DNA of 64,000 nt, taken from the NCBI GenBank assembly GCA_911728455.2, contig OU452222.1, positions 9,446,108 to 9,510,107 of the forward strand, read 5' to 3'. The first letter of the stretch is position 1, and each line of letters starts with the position of its first letter. Source of the stretch: Marthasterias glacialis (taxonomy: Eukaryota > Echinodermata > Asteroidea > Forcipulatida > Asteriidae). The notes under the pieces were generated by a model. The model was not told the DNA's origin. It worked only from the letters and a program-made list of their open reading frames with translations, and ran no database searches. Below, one piece after another: positions 45,640-55,845 of the stretch. A program made the translations under genes and the position numbers.

Positions 45640-46905
45640 AGGGGGTGGTAGGTTGCTGGGCAGTCAGTCAGCCAGTGGCATGGGTCGAGCTAGGGGTAAG
45701 GGTAGGGGTGATGGGCTAGAAGTCATCATGTAGTCATCATGTAGGGTGATGCTGGGTAGTCGACCAGTGGGTTGGGCTGGTTGGACTTGAGGCTTGGGGT
45801 GAGTGTAGGGGTGATGGCTGAATGGACATGGGCATGACCTAGCTGGGTAGAGGACTGATGCCAGGGGATGGGAGATTGATGGGCAGTCAGTTGGCAATTG
45901 GGCTGATGAGCCGGTTGGATTTAAGGGTAGGGGAGATGGACTAGTAGGCATCATGTTGGGGTGTGGGTGGCTGGGCATGATCCAGCTGGGTAGAGGACTG
46001 ATGCCAGGGAGGTTGATGAGCCGGTTAAATTTGAGGGTAGGGGAGATGGACTAGTAGGCATCATGTTGGAGTGTGGCTGGCTGGACATAGGCATGATCCA
46101 GCTGGGTAGAGGACTGATGCCAGGGAGGTTGATGAGCCGGTTGGATTTGAGGGTAGGGGAGATGGACTAGTAGGCATCATGTTGGGGTGTGGCTGGCTGG
46201 ACATAGGCATGATCCAGCTGGGTAGAGGACTGATGCCAGGGAGGTTGATGAGCCGGTTGGATTTGAGGGTAGGGGAGATGGACTAGTAGGCATCATGTTG
46301 GGGTGTGGGTGGCCGGGCATAGGCATGATCCAGCTGGGTAGAGGACTGATGCCAGGGAGGTTGATGAGTCGGTTGGATTTGAGGGTAGGGGAGATGGACT
46401 AGTAGGCATCATGTTGGGGTGTGGCTGGCTGGACATAGGCATGATCCAGCTGGGTAGAGGACTGATGCCAGGGAGGTTGATGAGCCGGTTGGATTTGAGG
46501 GTAGGGGAGATGGACTAGTAGGCATCATGTTGGGGTGTGGGTGGCCGGGCATAGGCATGATCCAGCTGGGTAGAGGACTGATGCCAGGGAGGTTGATGAG
46601 CCGGTTGGATTTGAGGGTAGGGGAGATGGACTAGTAGTCATCATGCTGGGGTGTGGCTGGCTGGACATAGGCATGATCCAGCTGGGTAGAGGACTGATGC
46701 CAGGGAGGTTGATGAGCCGGTTGGATTTGAGGGTAGGGGAGATGGACTAGTAGGCATCATGTTGGGGTGTGGCTGGCTGGACATAGGCATGATCCAGCTG
46801 GGTAGAGGACTGATGCCAGGGAGGTTGACGAGCCGGTTGGATTTGAGGGTAGGGGAGATGGACTAGTAGGCATCATGCTGGGAAATGGCTAGCTTGGGAT
46901 GGGCA
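45640..46905 (+). repeat. 116-bp minisatellite, about 8-10 copies
   Basis: TAGAGGACTGATGCCAGGG starts at 45991, 46107, 46223, 46339, 46455, 46571, 46687 and 46803, exactly 116 bp apart. Units before 45990 and after 46860 are diverged or rearranged. Two variants of the GTGTGGSTGGCYGGRCAT segment alternate, suggesting multi-unit duplication. No genes. Confidence 0.95.
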
Positions 46906-47104
46906 TGAATCAGGATAGGTATAGGACTGGGCCTGCTTGGGATGGGGGTGGTTAGATGGGTATAGGTTCATTGGACTTCACTGTAGGGTGGAATCTATTT
47001 AAAGGAACAGTTCAAATTGTATTAAAGGAATACAGCATGGGTTTAAATGTATACAGGTATTAATTGTTATGGATCTTTAATATTGAAGCAACTCTCAAAT
47101 GTAA

Positions 47105-47400
47105 TGTAAAGGTAGGGAACTTTTTTGCCTAGGAGAGGAGTGCTTTCCAAATAAATTTGAAAGTTGGCACATTTTGTATTGAAGGTATAACTGGGTGGTT
47201 TAGGTTCTTAAAGGTAGGGAACTTTTTTGCTCAGGAGGGGTGTGCTTTCCAAATAAATTTGAAGGTGTGGTACATTTTGTATTGAAGGAATTGCTGGGTG
47301 GTTTAGGTTCTTAAAGGTATGGAACTTTTTTGTTTTTGAGGGGTTAAAATAAATTTAAAGGCGTGGTACATTTTGCATTGAAAGTACGACTGGGTGGTGT
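47105..47400 (+). repeat. Three tandem units of about 102 bp
   Basis: GGTAGGGAACTTTTTTGC near 47111 and 47213, and GGTATGGAACTTTTTTG near 47315, each followed by AAATAAATTTRAAGG and CATTTTGTATTGAAGG-like sequence. Confidence 0.82.
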
Positions 47401-47409
47401 TTTATTGGA

Positions 47410-47770
47410 GCCATCGTTGTTGGATTCCCCATCTACTTGTATATCACTGGTTTACGTTTACTGGTTTACTGAATGGGACCAGTCTATTTTATTTGTGCGA
47501 GGTTGGATTTCAGCATATAAATATTTGTGTGGGCCCAAGTGGGTTATATTAACCTATTGTTCAAACTTGTTCATTTTTAATTATGCCATCGTTGTTGGAT
47601 TCCCCGTCTACTCATGCATCATTGGATTACATTTACCGTTTTACTGAATGGGACCAGTCTATTTTATTTGAGGTTGGATTTCGTTGCATACATTTGAGTG
47701 TGGGGCCCAAGTGTGTTTTATTAATATGTTATATACTGTTAAAAATTTTCTCATTTTTAATTATCTTGTA
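47410..47770 (+). repeat. Direct duplication of about 175 bp
   Basis: GCCATCGTTGTTGGATTCCC at about 47409 and 47584, followed in both by GAATGGGACCAGTCTATTTT and ATTTTTAATTAT. No coding motif in the open frames across it. Confidence 0.82.
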
Positions 47771-48900
47771 TTTTAATGATGCTCTATGTCTGCTTAAAAC
47801 TTAACCTTAACAGATAATATGTACAACAGCACATACAGTAAGGGAATGGAACAGATTTCTTGCTACATTTATAGAATCATTTTATTTGACAAACTCCAAA
47901 TAATATACTATAAACAATATAATTTTAACATTATTAGCATAAGAACAATATATTTACTGAAATTGAACTAGTCTGAAAAAAAAATGTTGAATCTTTTAAA
48001 GAGTGACAATTTCGGTACTATCTGGACACAATCTTTTGGAGATTAACTTCTTTTTTATCAATCAAATAATTTACTTTGCTAAGCTGTGGAAACTTCACCA
48101 TTTGGGCATGTTTTCAAGTTAACCCCAATTCAGGTTTAATGTTTTGTCACAGATTTTGCGCAAGTGACTTTTCTTATAATTTTGTTACATTTTTCTTGCA
48201 CATGATAACATTTTAGGGATAAATATTTTTCAGGACTATTGATTCTGGTGTATTGGTTTTAAAAGGTACGCAATGTTCCATGTATTTTAAAGGAAACAAA
48301 TTATTGCTTTTTGCAAAAGTAAATTCATTCAACTCAACCTATTAAATTATTATCAAATTAGGTATTCATAAAGATGCCTTTTTTCAGAACTTCTGTGCAT
48401 TTTCATGGTTTTAGTTTGATGAATCAAAACGAGGGGATAGCAAAACCCCAAACTTGTTGGCATTTACCATAAATGTGTAACAGCCATGAAAAGGTCAACA
48501 ATTGACCCCTTGGACTGGTCCCTGATATAAGATTTTCATGTCATAGCAAATTCTTTAGATTCTGATAAAAAAGATGTGTTTGGTACATGATTAATTTCAA
48601 AATCGCACCTTTTTAAAAACTGGGTCAAAATTAAAGGTTTTGCCAGAGCTGCTCACAAGTATGACCTAACTTGTAAAGGAGATCTTTTTCACAAAACATA
48701 AGCTTTTGAAATAAAAACGCATTCATCTACTTTTGCTTTTTCTGTTCATCATATATATATATAATAACTCCGAAACCAAAAATAAATATAAGTATGAGTA
48801 CCTGACATTATTTAAATTCCTTTTAAATTAAGTTTATGGAGTAAAATAAGTGCACCTTGCCAGCACTTTAATTTTGAGATAAATTTTATCCTCCTGGTAA
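47771..48900. other. AT-rich DNA, no gene recognised
   Basis: Contains a short (TA)n near 48752; no coding motif or repeat could be named. Confidence 0.5.
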
Positions 48901-48902
48901 AG

Positions 48903-49148
48903 TTAGTCTAAAACAGGGACATCCCGTGTAGGTCCCAGGATACCAGCCCCAAGCACTTTCTGAGATCTGAAGTGCCATTGCACCTCCCTTTTGGAAGGGT
49001 GCGATCCGCCACCCCTAGAACCAGTTTTGAAGAAAATTGCCAAGATCTCCAACTTCATGAGTTCAAAATACGCATACTGTGTGCTGGCTTGCAAATGGTG
49101 CACGTACTTTTTACAAGAACACTTGTGTAGATGTAATAATGGAATCAT
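48903..49148 (-). other. Terminal-exon relative without the satellite
   Basis: Open on the minus strand for 81 codons: CSCKKYVHHLQASTQYAYFE, LMKLEILAIFFKTGSRGGGS, REVQWHF, GAGILGPTRDVPVLD then a stop. It matches the + strand at 34930-34997 on one side and 35458-35580 on the other (GGGGTGGCGGA, GGGGCTGGTATCCTGGGACC). The 20-bp array and spacer are absent here. Protein family unknown. Confidence 0.65.
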
Positions 49149-49529
49149 GAGATGTACTTGACATCATTAATTAACATGTGTACAATCTTACAATTAAAGT
49201 TAACAAGTTGTTCGGTTTTCCAGGATTCCTTGATGTGTAGAATGTCTTAAAGACATTTGATGTTTCCATTATAAGTTGCTCTCCTGAAACTCTGAAGCGT
49301 TTAAGATTGTAAACATCACCTTTCCCATGCTGTGAAACAGTAAAGAAAACAAATGTATAGAAGTAACACATTAGGGTGCATACAAAAAGGGAAAGGTCAA
49401 GATTTGTTATCCTGAGATTCTATGAATTTTCTTAATTACTTATTTAAGGGGTTTTGTTAATAAAAACATGTTTACATTTTTTTAAGATTTTGTCAAATCT
49501 GTAATCAATCTGTAGGGATAACCGCTCAT

Positions 49530-49770
49530 CTGGGTTAGGCTGGTGCCAGCATGGAGTCCCCAGAGTGTTGTGGCATGTGATGTAGGGGTGCTGTCTGTAC
49601 AGTGCTGCAAAAACAGCCCACTTTTTGATGTTAGTGTAAAAAAGAAAAACCGTAATGTAACCCACAGGGGTTATACATACCTCTGTTCTCTTGTATGGCA
49701 CATGACGGGCACTTGTAGGTCTCAGGAATACTCGTCTGTCACGGGTAGACATCTATGGATGGCACACCTT
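49530..49770 (-). other. Exon-like pieces upstream of the satellite-free terminal exon
   Basis: On the minus strand a donor (ACAGAG, GTATGT) follows MSTRDRRVFLRPTSARHVPY and KRTE. An acceptor, GTGGGCTGTTTTTGCAG, shared with 29866 and 34893 on the + strand, precedes CACTGTACAGACAGCACCCC. An in-frame stop upstream of the Met makes the coding status uncertain. Confidence 0.45.
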
Positions 49771-50094
49771 TAAACTACAAACAAAATATATTCCACATTA
49801 TTAAGTTAAACAAGTATTTGTTTTAATAAAGGTATAGTTTGAATGCGACCTTTAAATTTTTGATTTAAATTTGTTAATAATATTCAATAGAAATAATATT
49901 TTAGTTGATCAGAATGCTGATTTAACCAGCAGAGAGGTTGTTATTAAAACTTACAACAGATTATGGTCTTTTTCCTAAAACATACAAGTAATTTAATCGT
50001 ATATTTTTGCATCCTGTGCAAGAGAAGGCTATCTAAAAGACAAGAAGTTCTTTCCAACCGTTCCTGAATGATATTACTTATATGTACACTCTAT

Positions 50095-50420
50095 GGGGCG
50101 TGTTGAGGCCAAGCAGTTAGAGCACCGGAATCAAGCTCTGGTGTTTCTGATATGCAGCAGAGCGTGGGTTCAAGTCCTAGTCTTGACACTTGTGTCCTTA
50201 AGCAAGACACTTAACCATTATTGCTTCATCCTTTGGATGTGACATAAAGCCCTAGGTCCCGAGTGTTTTATCAAAAGCTATCAACATACGTAAAAGAACC
50301 TAGAAACGCTTAACCCTTGAAAGAAAGTGTCCCCCCCCCCGGTGTTTCTGGCGTGGTTAGTAGCTGCAACTAGCTCCCACAACTTTGTGATGTTTCAGTA
50401 AGGATGCTTTGCTGACTAAT
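50095..50420 (+). mobile_element. tRNA-derived SINE
   Basis: A head with AAGCAGTTAGAGCACC and box B GGTTCAAGTCC is followed by a body GACACTTGTGTCCTTAAGCAAG, GACACTTAACC and TTGCTTCATCC. The C10 tract and CTGGCGTGGTTAG follow. Body words recur inverted in the SINE at 55.3 kb. Confidence 0.72.
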
Positions 50421-51031
50421 GGTACAGATTCAGATATGTGTTTACCTCTTTTAGAAGAAAGTGCATTTTATATGCAAGGTTGACGTACAGTGCACAGACA
50501 TCCAGTTTGTTGATTGGTGGATCTCATTTCAGCTTCACTAGCTCTGCAAAAGCAAAATTAACAAACAATTTAATTTCTGCATATTAAACTTGAAAAAAAG
50601 TCCTTGTTCTAAATGCTTTCTTTTTTTTACAGAAATGATGATTCAGTGATTCAAATCAAATTCAATGTGATGAATTTTCTAGTTGAGTGCATCACCTAAA
50701 ACTGTTTTCTTCTCCCCTCCCTAGTTCCCCCCTCCCCCAAAGAAGAACCCACATACACACTGAAATTGAGTTTTAATAGATTGAATTTTGCTCTAAATAA
50801 CACACTTGAGAATATCATTTGTGTTTATATAAATCACTCTTGTTAAAGTATTTGATACAATGAAAATCAGATTTTCGATTCTCCACTCCCCCATTTCTTT
50901 GCCCCTTATATTTTTAGAGTCTGACGCAGCCACTGTGTAGAACAAGGGAAAGTGATGATACATTTAATTAACGGATACTAGGATAGATTTATGATCTAAC
51001 AACTGTTTTATTGTTCAGGGGTTTCCCTTAC
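50421..51031. other. No gene recognised
   Basis: Contains a pyrimidine/C-rich patch at 50707-50740 and 50884-50910; otherwise AT-rich without coding motifs. Confidence 0.5.
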
Positions 51032-51161
51032 CTTTTACAAAGGAGAGAGAGAGCAGTTCATTTACCAGACTCTTTGTACATTGTCAAGGAAGCTTATCAA
51101 CTGCAGGTCTCGGACATCTACTTAGTTGACGAGTAGATTTCTTTGGAGATGACAACCCTCT
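51032..51161 (-). other. Inverted, diverged copy of the amplified exon core
   Basis: The minus strand runs from acceptor TGATACAG to donor GTAAGG. The 5' half reads SSPKKSTRQLSRCPRPA (compare ASPKTSTRQQVDVQDQ before a +1 shift) and the end CTGCTCTCTCTCCTTTGTAAAAG matches the core end. The GACATCTAC...GTAGATGTC stem is kept with one mismatch. A stop lies mid-way, so it is a relic or non-coding. Confidence 0.6.
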
Positions 51162-52059
51162 CTGTATCATGCAAACAAAGAACACATTAATGTTTCATTA
51201 GCTTTAAAATATTAACAATTTAATGAAACACAAGGGTAGTAAAAGTAATAAAAAACAGTATTTCTAATTTGATGTCTCAAACTTTCCTAAACCAGTTATC
51301 GCCAGCTAGAAGATGCGACTACAGTCAAAACTTTTTGGACATGCAAAAGTATGATGAACATGAATGCCAAGGGTTGCAATCGGCAGATGTGTAAACACAC
51401 GCCCAGACATTGTTCAGCATGCACAGTGCATGCACTAACTGTGTTATGCTTCATTTGCCTCATGAGGAAGAGAACAAAGGGTACTGGAATTTATGCTTGA
51501 AATTTCCCCTTTTCCTGGGTTATTGTGTAATTCCCAATTCCAGACCTTCGTCTTTTTATTGGACAAGCAAGGATAACGAGAGATAGATAGCCTGCCATCA
51601 TTGTTTTAAGCAATTTCCTCTTCTCCTATGTCACACTACACCGAGCTGTTTGGACTTGGACATTCTTGGAATACCTCATCCTGTAATAAAAACTGGTTAT
51701 TTGGGCCTGAGAGCCCAATTCCTTTGAATTCCTTCCCTGTTGCAATATGATTTACAAGGCTTTGGGACTATGAGGTTTATTTGTCTCAAAGAATAGTATC
51801 ATCAAACTGTCCCAAATCTCTTGATCATGCATCTCAAATTAATGGTTGTTCATATTTTACCTGTTGATGGGAAAGACATCGTTGAGTCTCAATGCTGGGC
51901 TGCAGCACATCATTCATCTACTTTTGGAGGGGTAGACTTTCTCTGTCGTCAATGGCACTGTCTGTAGCTAGCCTAAATGCAAACAAAAACAAAATATTCT
52001 GTGAAAGGGTTGTGTTTTTGTTTTCCTTCAATTGCAATATGAATACGTTGACACACCTT

Positions 52060-52200
52060 TTTCAAGTGGCCTTTGTATGAGCCACAGCCCCGTAAACATT
52101 TCCAATCCACTTAAGACTAGACTTTGTGTTAAACGCGGCTTTACATCTACTGGCTAACCTGAACATTAAAACTTGCTGATGGAGTGCTATTTTACTTCTT
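52060..52200 (+). repeat. Dispersed repeat, copy 2
   Basis: Partner of 16060-16200: ccaatccactt, agactttgtgt, ggctttacatc and aaaacttgctgatgg in order. Confidence 0.5.
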
Positions 52201-52789
52201 CTCCTCTAGATTACCCTTCTAGTAGAGTTTGTTGGAAAACTTGGCTAACTTTTTTGGAAAATATCAAATTGTTTTTAATGTACACTTTTTATGCACAAGT
52301 CCACGTTATTTCAATTTACTTTTGACATGCCATCACAAACTAGTCTGTTCTCCATTAGATTGTGACAGTTGATCACTTCATTGTTTCATAGATGTAGAGG
52401 GAACCCGACAAAGTATGGTTGTCCATCCTAAATGGCTAAAAAGTAAAACTAATGTCGAGACAGGTGGGCTAAAATGCCGTATCCGGCTGCAAATTTATCT
52501 CCCTTAATTTGGGTCAAAGTATATCCCTACCTGTCCAGAAAGGGTGACCGAATGTAAACAGAGAGGAACAGGCACTTTGAACATTTACAAAGTGTAGAAA
52601 TCATATAAAATAAGCCATTTTCAAGTGTACGTTAGGGCTTGACAACGCTACTCGCTAAACGCCATTTTAGTTCCTTTGGGCATGAATGCGCAAAAAGTGC
52701 TGGCCGCGCGATGAAATGTCTGCTTGATTTTTTTTTAAGGTCAATAATTAGCGTTTTAGCTACCAATTTCTCGAGAGGAATACGGTTAT

Positions 52790-53640
52790 TTGACCAGTTC
52801 TGGATCATTTTTATGTGCCATCACAGCTTTTTTCGATAAATGAAATATGTCAATTAGTTTACCTAAACAGGCCATAAAAGTCACCAAGTGTCAAATGACC
52901 AAAAATATGTATATCTTGGAAGGGGCTTTGAGAAAAGAATTGACATCTTTTTGACCAGTTCTGGATCAGTTGCTTCTATTCCGGATCAGTAGAAGAATCT
53001 TTATTGCAAACCCTCATTCCTATTCATAAAGTTGTTGTGCATCAATGAACACGTTGTTGTGCATCAATGAACACGTTGTCCTCCATCTTGAAAATACAAG
53101 TAATATTATTAACAGCTATTTATTCAAATAGTTTTATACTTCTCGTCATGTCAAAATGTATGTGTTGAGTGCTCTAAAAAGTATGATTTTACCAGATTTA
53201 CATTGCTTTAAAATGTTGAGTGATCCAGAACTGGTCAAAGGTGCAATGACTCAAAAATTGAATTTTTTTGCAATTGTTTCACCAAAAGAGAAAAGATGAC
53301 TGCTCAGTAAACTTACATAAACACTTTTCATGCATCTGAACTATTTTAAATGAACTTAATCTGCTCATACCTTCAAATATGAAAGGTGAGAATTTTGAAC
53401 AGCGTTTTTGAACCATCATTTTGTTTCAAAAATAACAATGATTGTCCCTGACAAACTTCAGAAAATTTGCCATAATTTATTCAACAATGATGTTATACAC
53501 TTGAATTTTGGTGTGTTATCTTATTGGATGTTATTCTTTACATTTATTAAATTGGTCACATATAGAGTAATGTACTGATGATCGAGGGGCAACGCAAAGT
53601 TGAAGTGATCCGGAACTGGTCAATGATCCCGAACTGGTCA
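52790..53640. repeat. Inverted cluster of TGACCAGTTCTGGATCA
   Basis: Motif in one orientation at about 52790 and 52953, and reversed (TGATCCAGAACTGGTCA or a variant) at about 53221, 53606 and 53624. The spacing does not form a clean hairpin. Origin unknown. Confidence 0.7.
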
Positions 53641-55329
53641 AATGACTGTATTAAAAAAGGGAAATAAAGCACAACACCCATTTAGAAATCTAAAAAAATC
53701 CCTTAGAAAGTGGCAGCCGGATTCGGAAACTTTTCCATCCATACCCATCAGTCAATCAGCTTTTAAAAACTCGTTAAAATCCGATGTTTCCTTTGAGTTC
53801 ATGTATATGGAGAGAATTTCGATCGGTTAAACCGATAACAAATTCAGAATCAGAATTCATTCTGTTCTAAATAAAGAAAGGGTATATATGTGGAGTAATG
53901 ACAGGCTTGTGCAGAACTTTTACCCACGTTTTTTTAAAATTCTTTCAGTAAAAGTCCTTCATAACAAAATCATCATGGTCACAATCAATGATTAGCAAAC
54001 TCACCATCACGCTTTAGTGGTAGCTGTATCCTTGGATCTCGGTAAAAAACTGGAATTTTCTGGAGAGCAAGTCCCGTAACACTGTTGACGCAGGCCATTT
54101 TGTTTTAAAAATGAGCGGTAGTACGACCAGCCAATTGGGTCACATGATCACGGGCACGTGATCACGCAACTACTAATTTGCATAACAAAACAAATGCTTT
54201 TCATTGGACAAATCATCATTTTTTAGCCTGACAATAATTGTATCTTACTTTCATTTCAACTTGTTCTTTGTCTGAAATACTTTCATCCATCGCAGTCACT
54301 GTTGGTACTCGATTAATAAACTAGTTAAGGCCTAAGCAGCAGCGTAAATAGGGTAAAATTTTAGGGGAGTTACAAGGGGTGCAAGGGGTGTACCATTTTT
54401 TTCTAGGGGGAGGAGGGGGGGCACTTTTGCCAACTAAAACTAGTCTCCGTTTGTATTTTTCCCAAACAAGCCCCTTTCAGCGCTCTTGTTGTCCCATTTT
54501 CTGTTTTAATAAAATAATCCGATATAGAGGTTAAAAAATACGTTTTCTGCATGTAAATAAAAAAATATTACTACATACAATCTTATAAAGTGTAACATTT
54601 TATTCTGGTAATTTTTAACTTCAAAAGTCAAGATTTCAAATGGGGGCACCTTGGGGGGGGGGGGGGTCACGGACATCAGTTGGTGGGCACATGCCCCCTC
54701 CCCCTTAGTTGTGCCAACATTGGTAAACTGGCTGTAAATTCTTGCATTCTTTTGCACAAATCAAGTAATTTGTAATAGTTATGTTGACTTAAGGGGTGTG
54801 CATGAGTGTGCTGACCTAGGAATGTTGCAAATAACACACTGTAACGAACAGGAGGTTACATACCTAAGTTAAGAGAGTGTATGAGTGACATACACTCCAA
54901 ATTACTCGCATGTCGTACTGCCGAAAGTTCGGACACGGCCTAGCAGAAAGTTGAACTTATAAGAATTAATTTAACTTTTAAATTATTCTAAAAGAAAGAA
55001 TATGAATAAATATAAAAACATGTTGTTGTTTTTTAAATATATCGTAAATATATCATTAGAATAAATAATTATAACTTCAAAAAATTTAGAGAAGGCTTTT
55101 GAAACTCTGAAACAATTAAATCACCTCGTTATTTACCAAGAGCGTAATACAGAATACATTGGGTTCACAAAATTATTTTTAGACATATGATTAACAGCTT
55201 TCTGGATCAAAAATGCATAACTGTTGTTGCATAATAACAAAATATATATGATAAAAGGCATTGCAAACCAATGTATCAAAGCTTAACTACTACCATCTTA
55301 ACTGCTTTGGAGTATGCAGCACCAGCAGC

Positions 55330-55480
55330 CAAATGGGCACACAGGTTGCTAATCAATCGCTCTTCCTTCACCGGTATCTATTTATTCCAATGTGATGAGA
55401 AACAGTTCTATATAAGTGTCTGGCTAAAGTGTCATGACCAGGATTTGAACACAGTAGCATATGCTCAACTGGCAGCTTAT
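55330..55480 (-). mobile_element. tRNA-derived SINE, minus strand
   Basis: On the minus strand GTGTTCAAATCCTGGTCATG (box B) is followed by ACACTTTAGCCAGACACTTA and GATACCGGTGAAGG, the same body type as the SINE at 50.1 kb. It lies just 3' of the TSP1/lectin gene stop. Confidence 0.65.
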
Positions 55481-55590
55481 CATAAAGTAACATTATAATA
55501 ACAAACTTTTTTTAATGTTTTAATGAAACAAAATAAAACTTGTGTGCAATTTCAAAACATTTTTTGAGAGGAACAAAATCAAGCACTATT

Positions 55591-55845
55591 TTATCGAAAA
55601 ACCAACCAATTAAGAACTAAAACCACAATGACTATCAAATGATGGCTATTTTGCAAAGGTCCAACTGCTGCAAAGTCATGTGTGATGTCAGGCTCATCTT
55701 GAATGACATCATCTTCTTGTACTGCATTGATTCTAGGCTCGCACTGGAATGATTCCTCACTGTAGAACCAATCAGCTTTGAGACAGTCACATGATAGGTC
55801 AATAGGGTTGAACTCTGACCCCAGTGGGCAGCCCTCAGAAACAAA
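55591..55845 (-). CDS. Terminal exon: Cys segment and hydrophobic C-terminus
   Basis: 255 nt including TAA at 55591-55593. FVSEGCPLGSEFNPIDLSCD, CLKADWFYSEESFQCEP, an acidic stretch, then SHHLIVIVVLVLNWLVFR as the last residues. The acceptor CGCCCAG was chosen; an upstream AAG near 55860 would add five residues in frame. The C-terminus suggests GPI or tail anchoring. Confidence 0.83.
   Translation of the reverse strand, partial: FVSEGCPLGSEFNPIDLSCDCLKADWFYSEESFQCEPRINAVQEDDVIQDEPDITHDFAAVGPLQNSHHLIVIVVLVLNWLVFR

Larger units (their letters stand above)
51162..55330. other. No gene recognised; repeats and AT-rich DNA
   Basis: Includes the copy of the 16.06 kb repeat (52060-52200), the inverted motif cluster 52790-53640, a 22-bp direct duplication (GTTGTTGTGCATCAATGAAC at about 53030 and 53052) and a G13 run near 54654. 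No exon could be supported. Confidence 0.55.
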
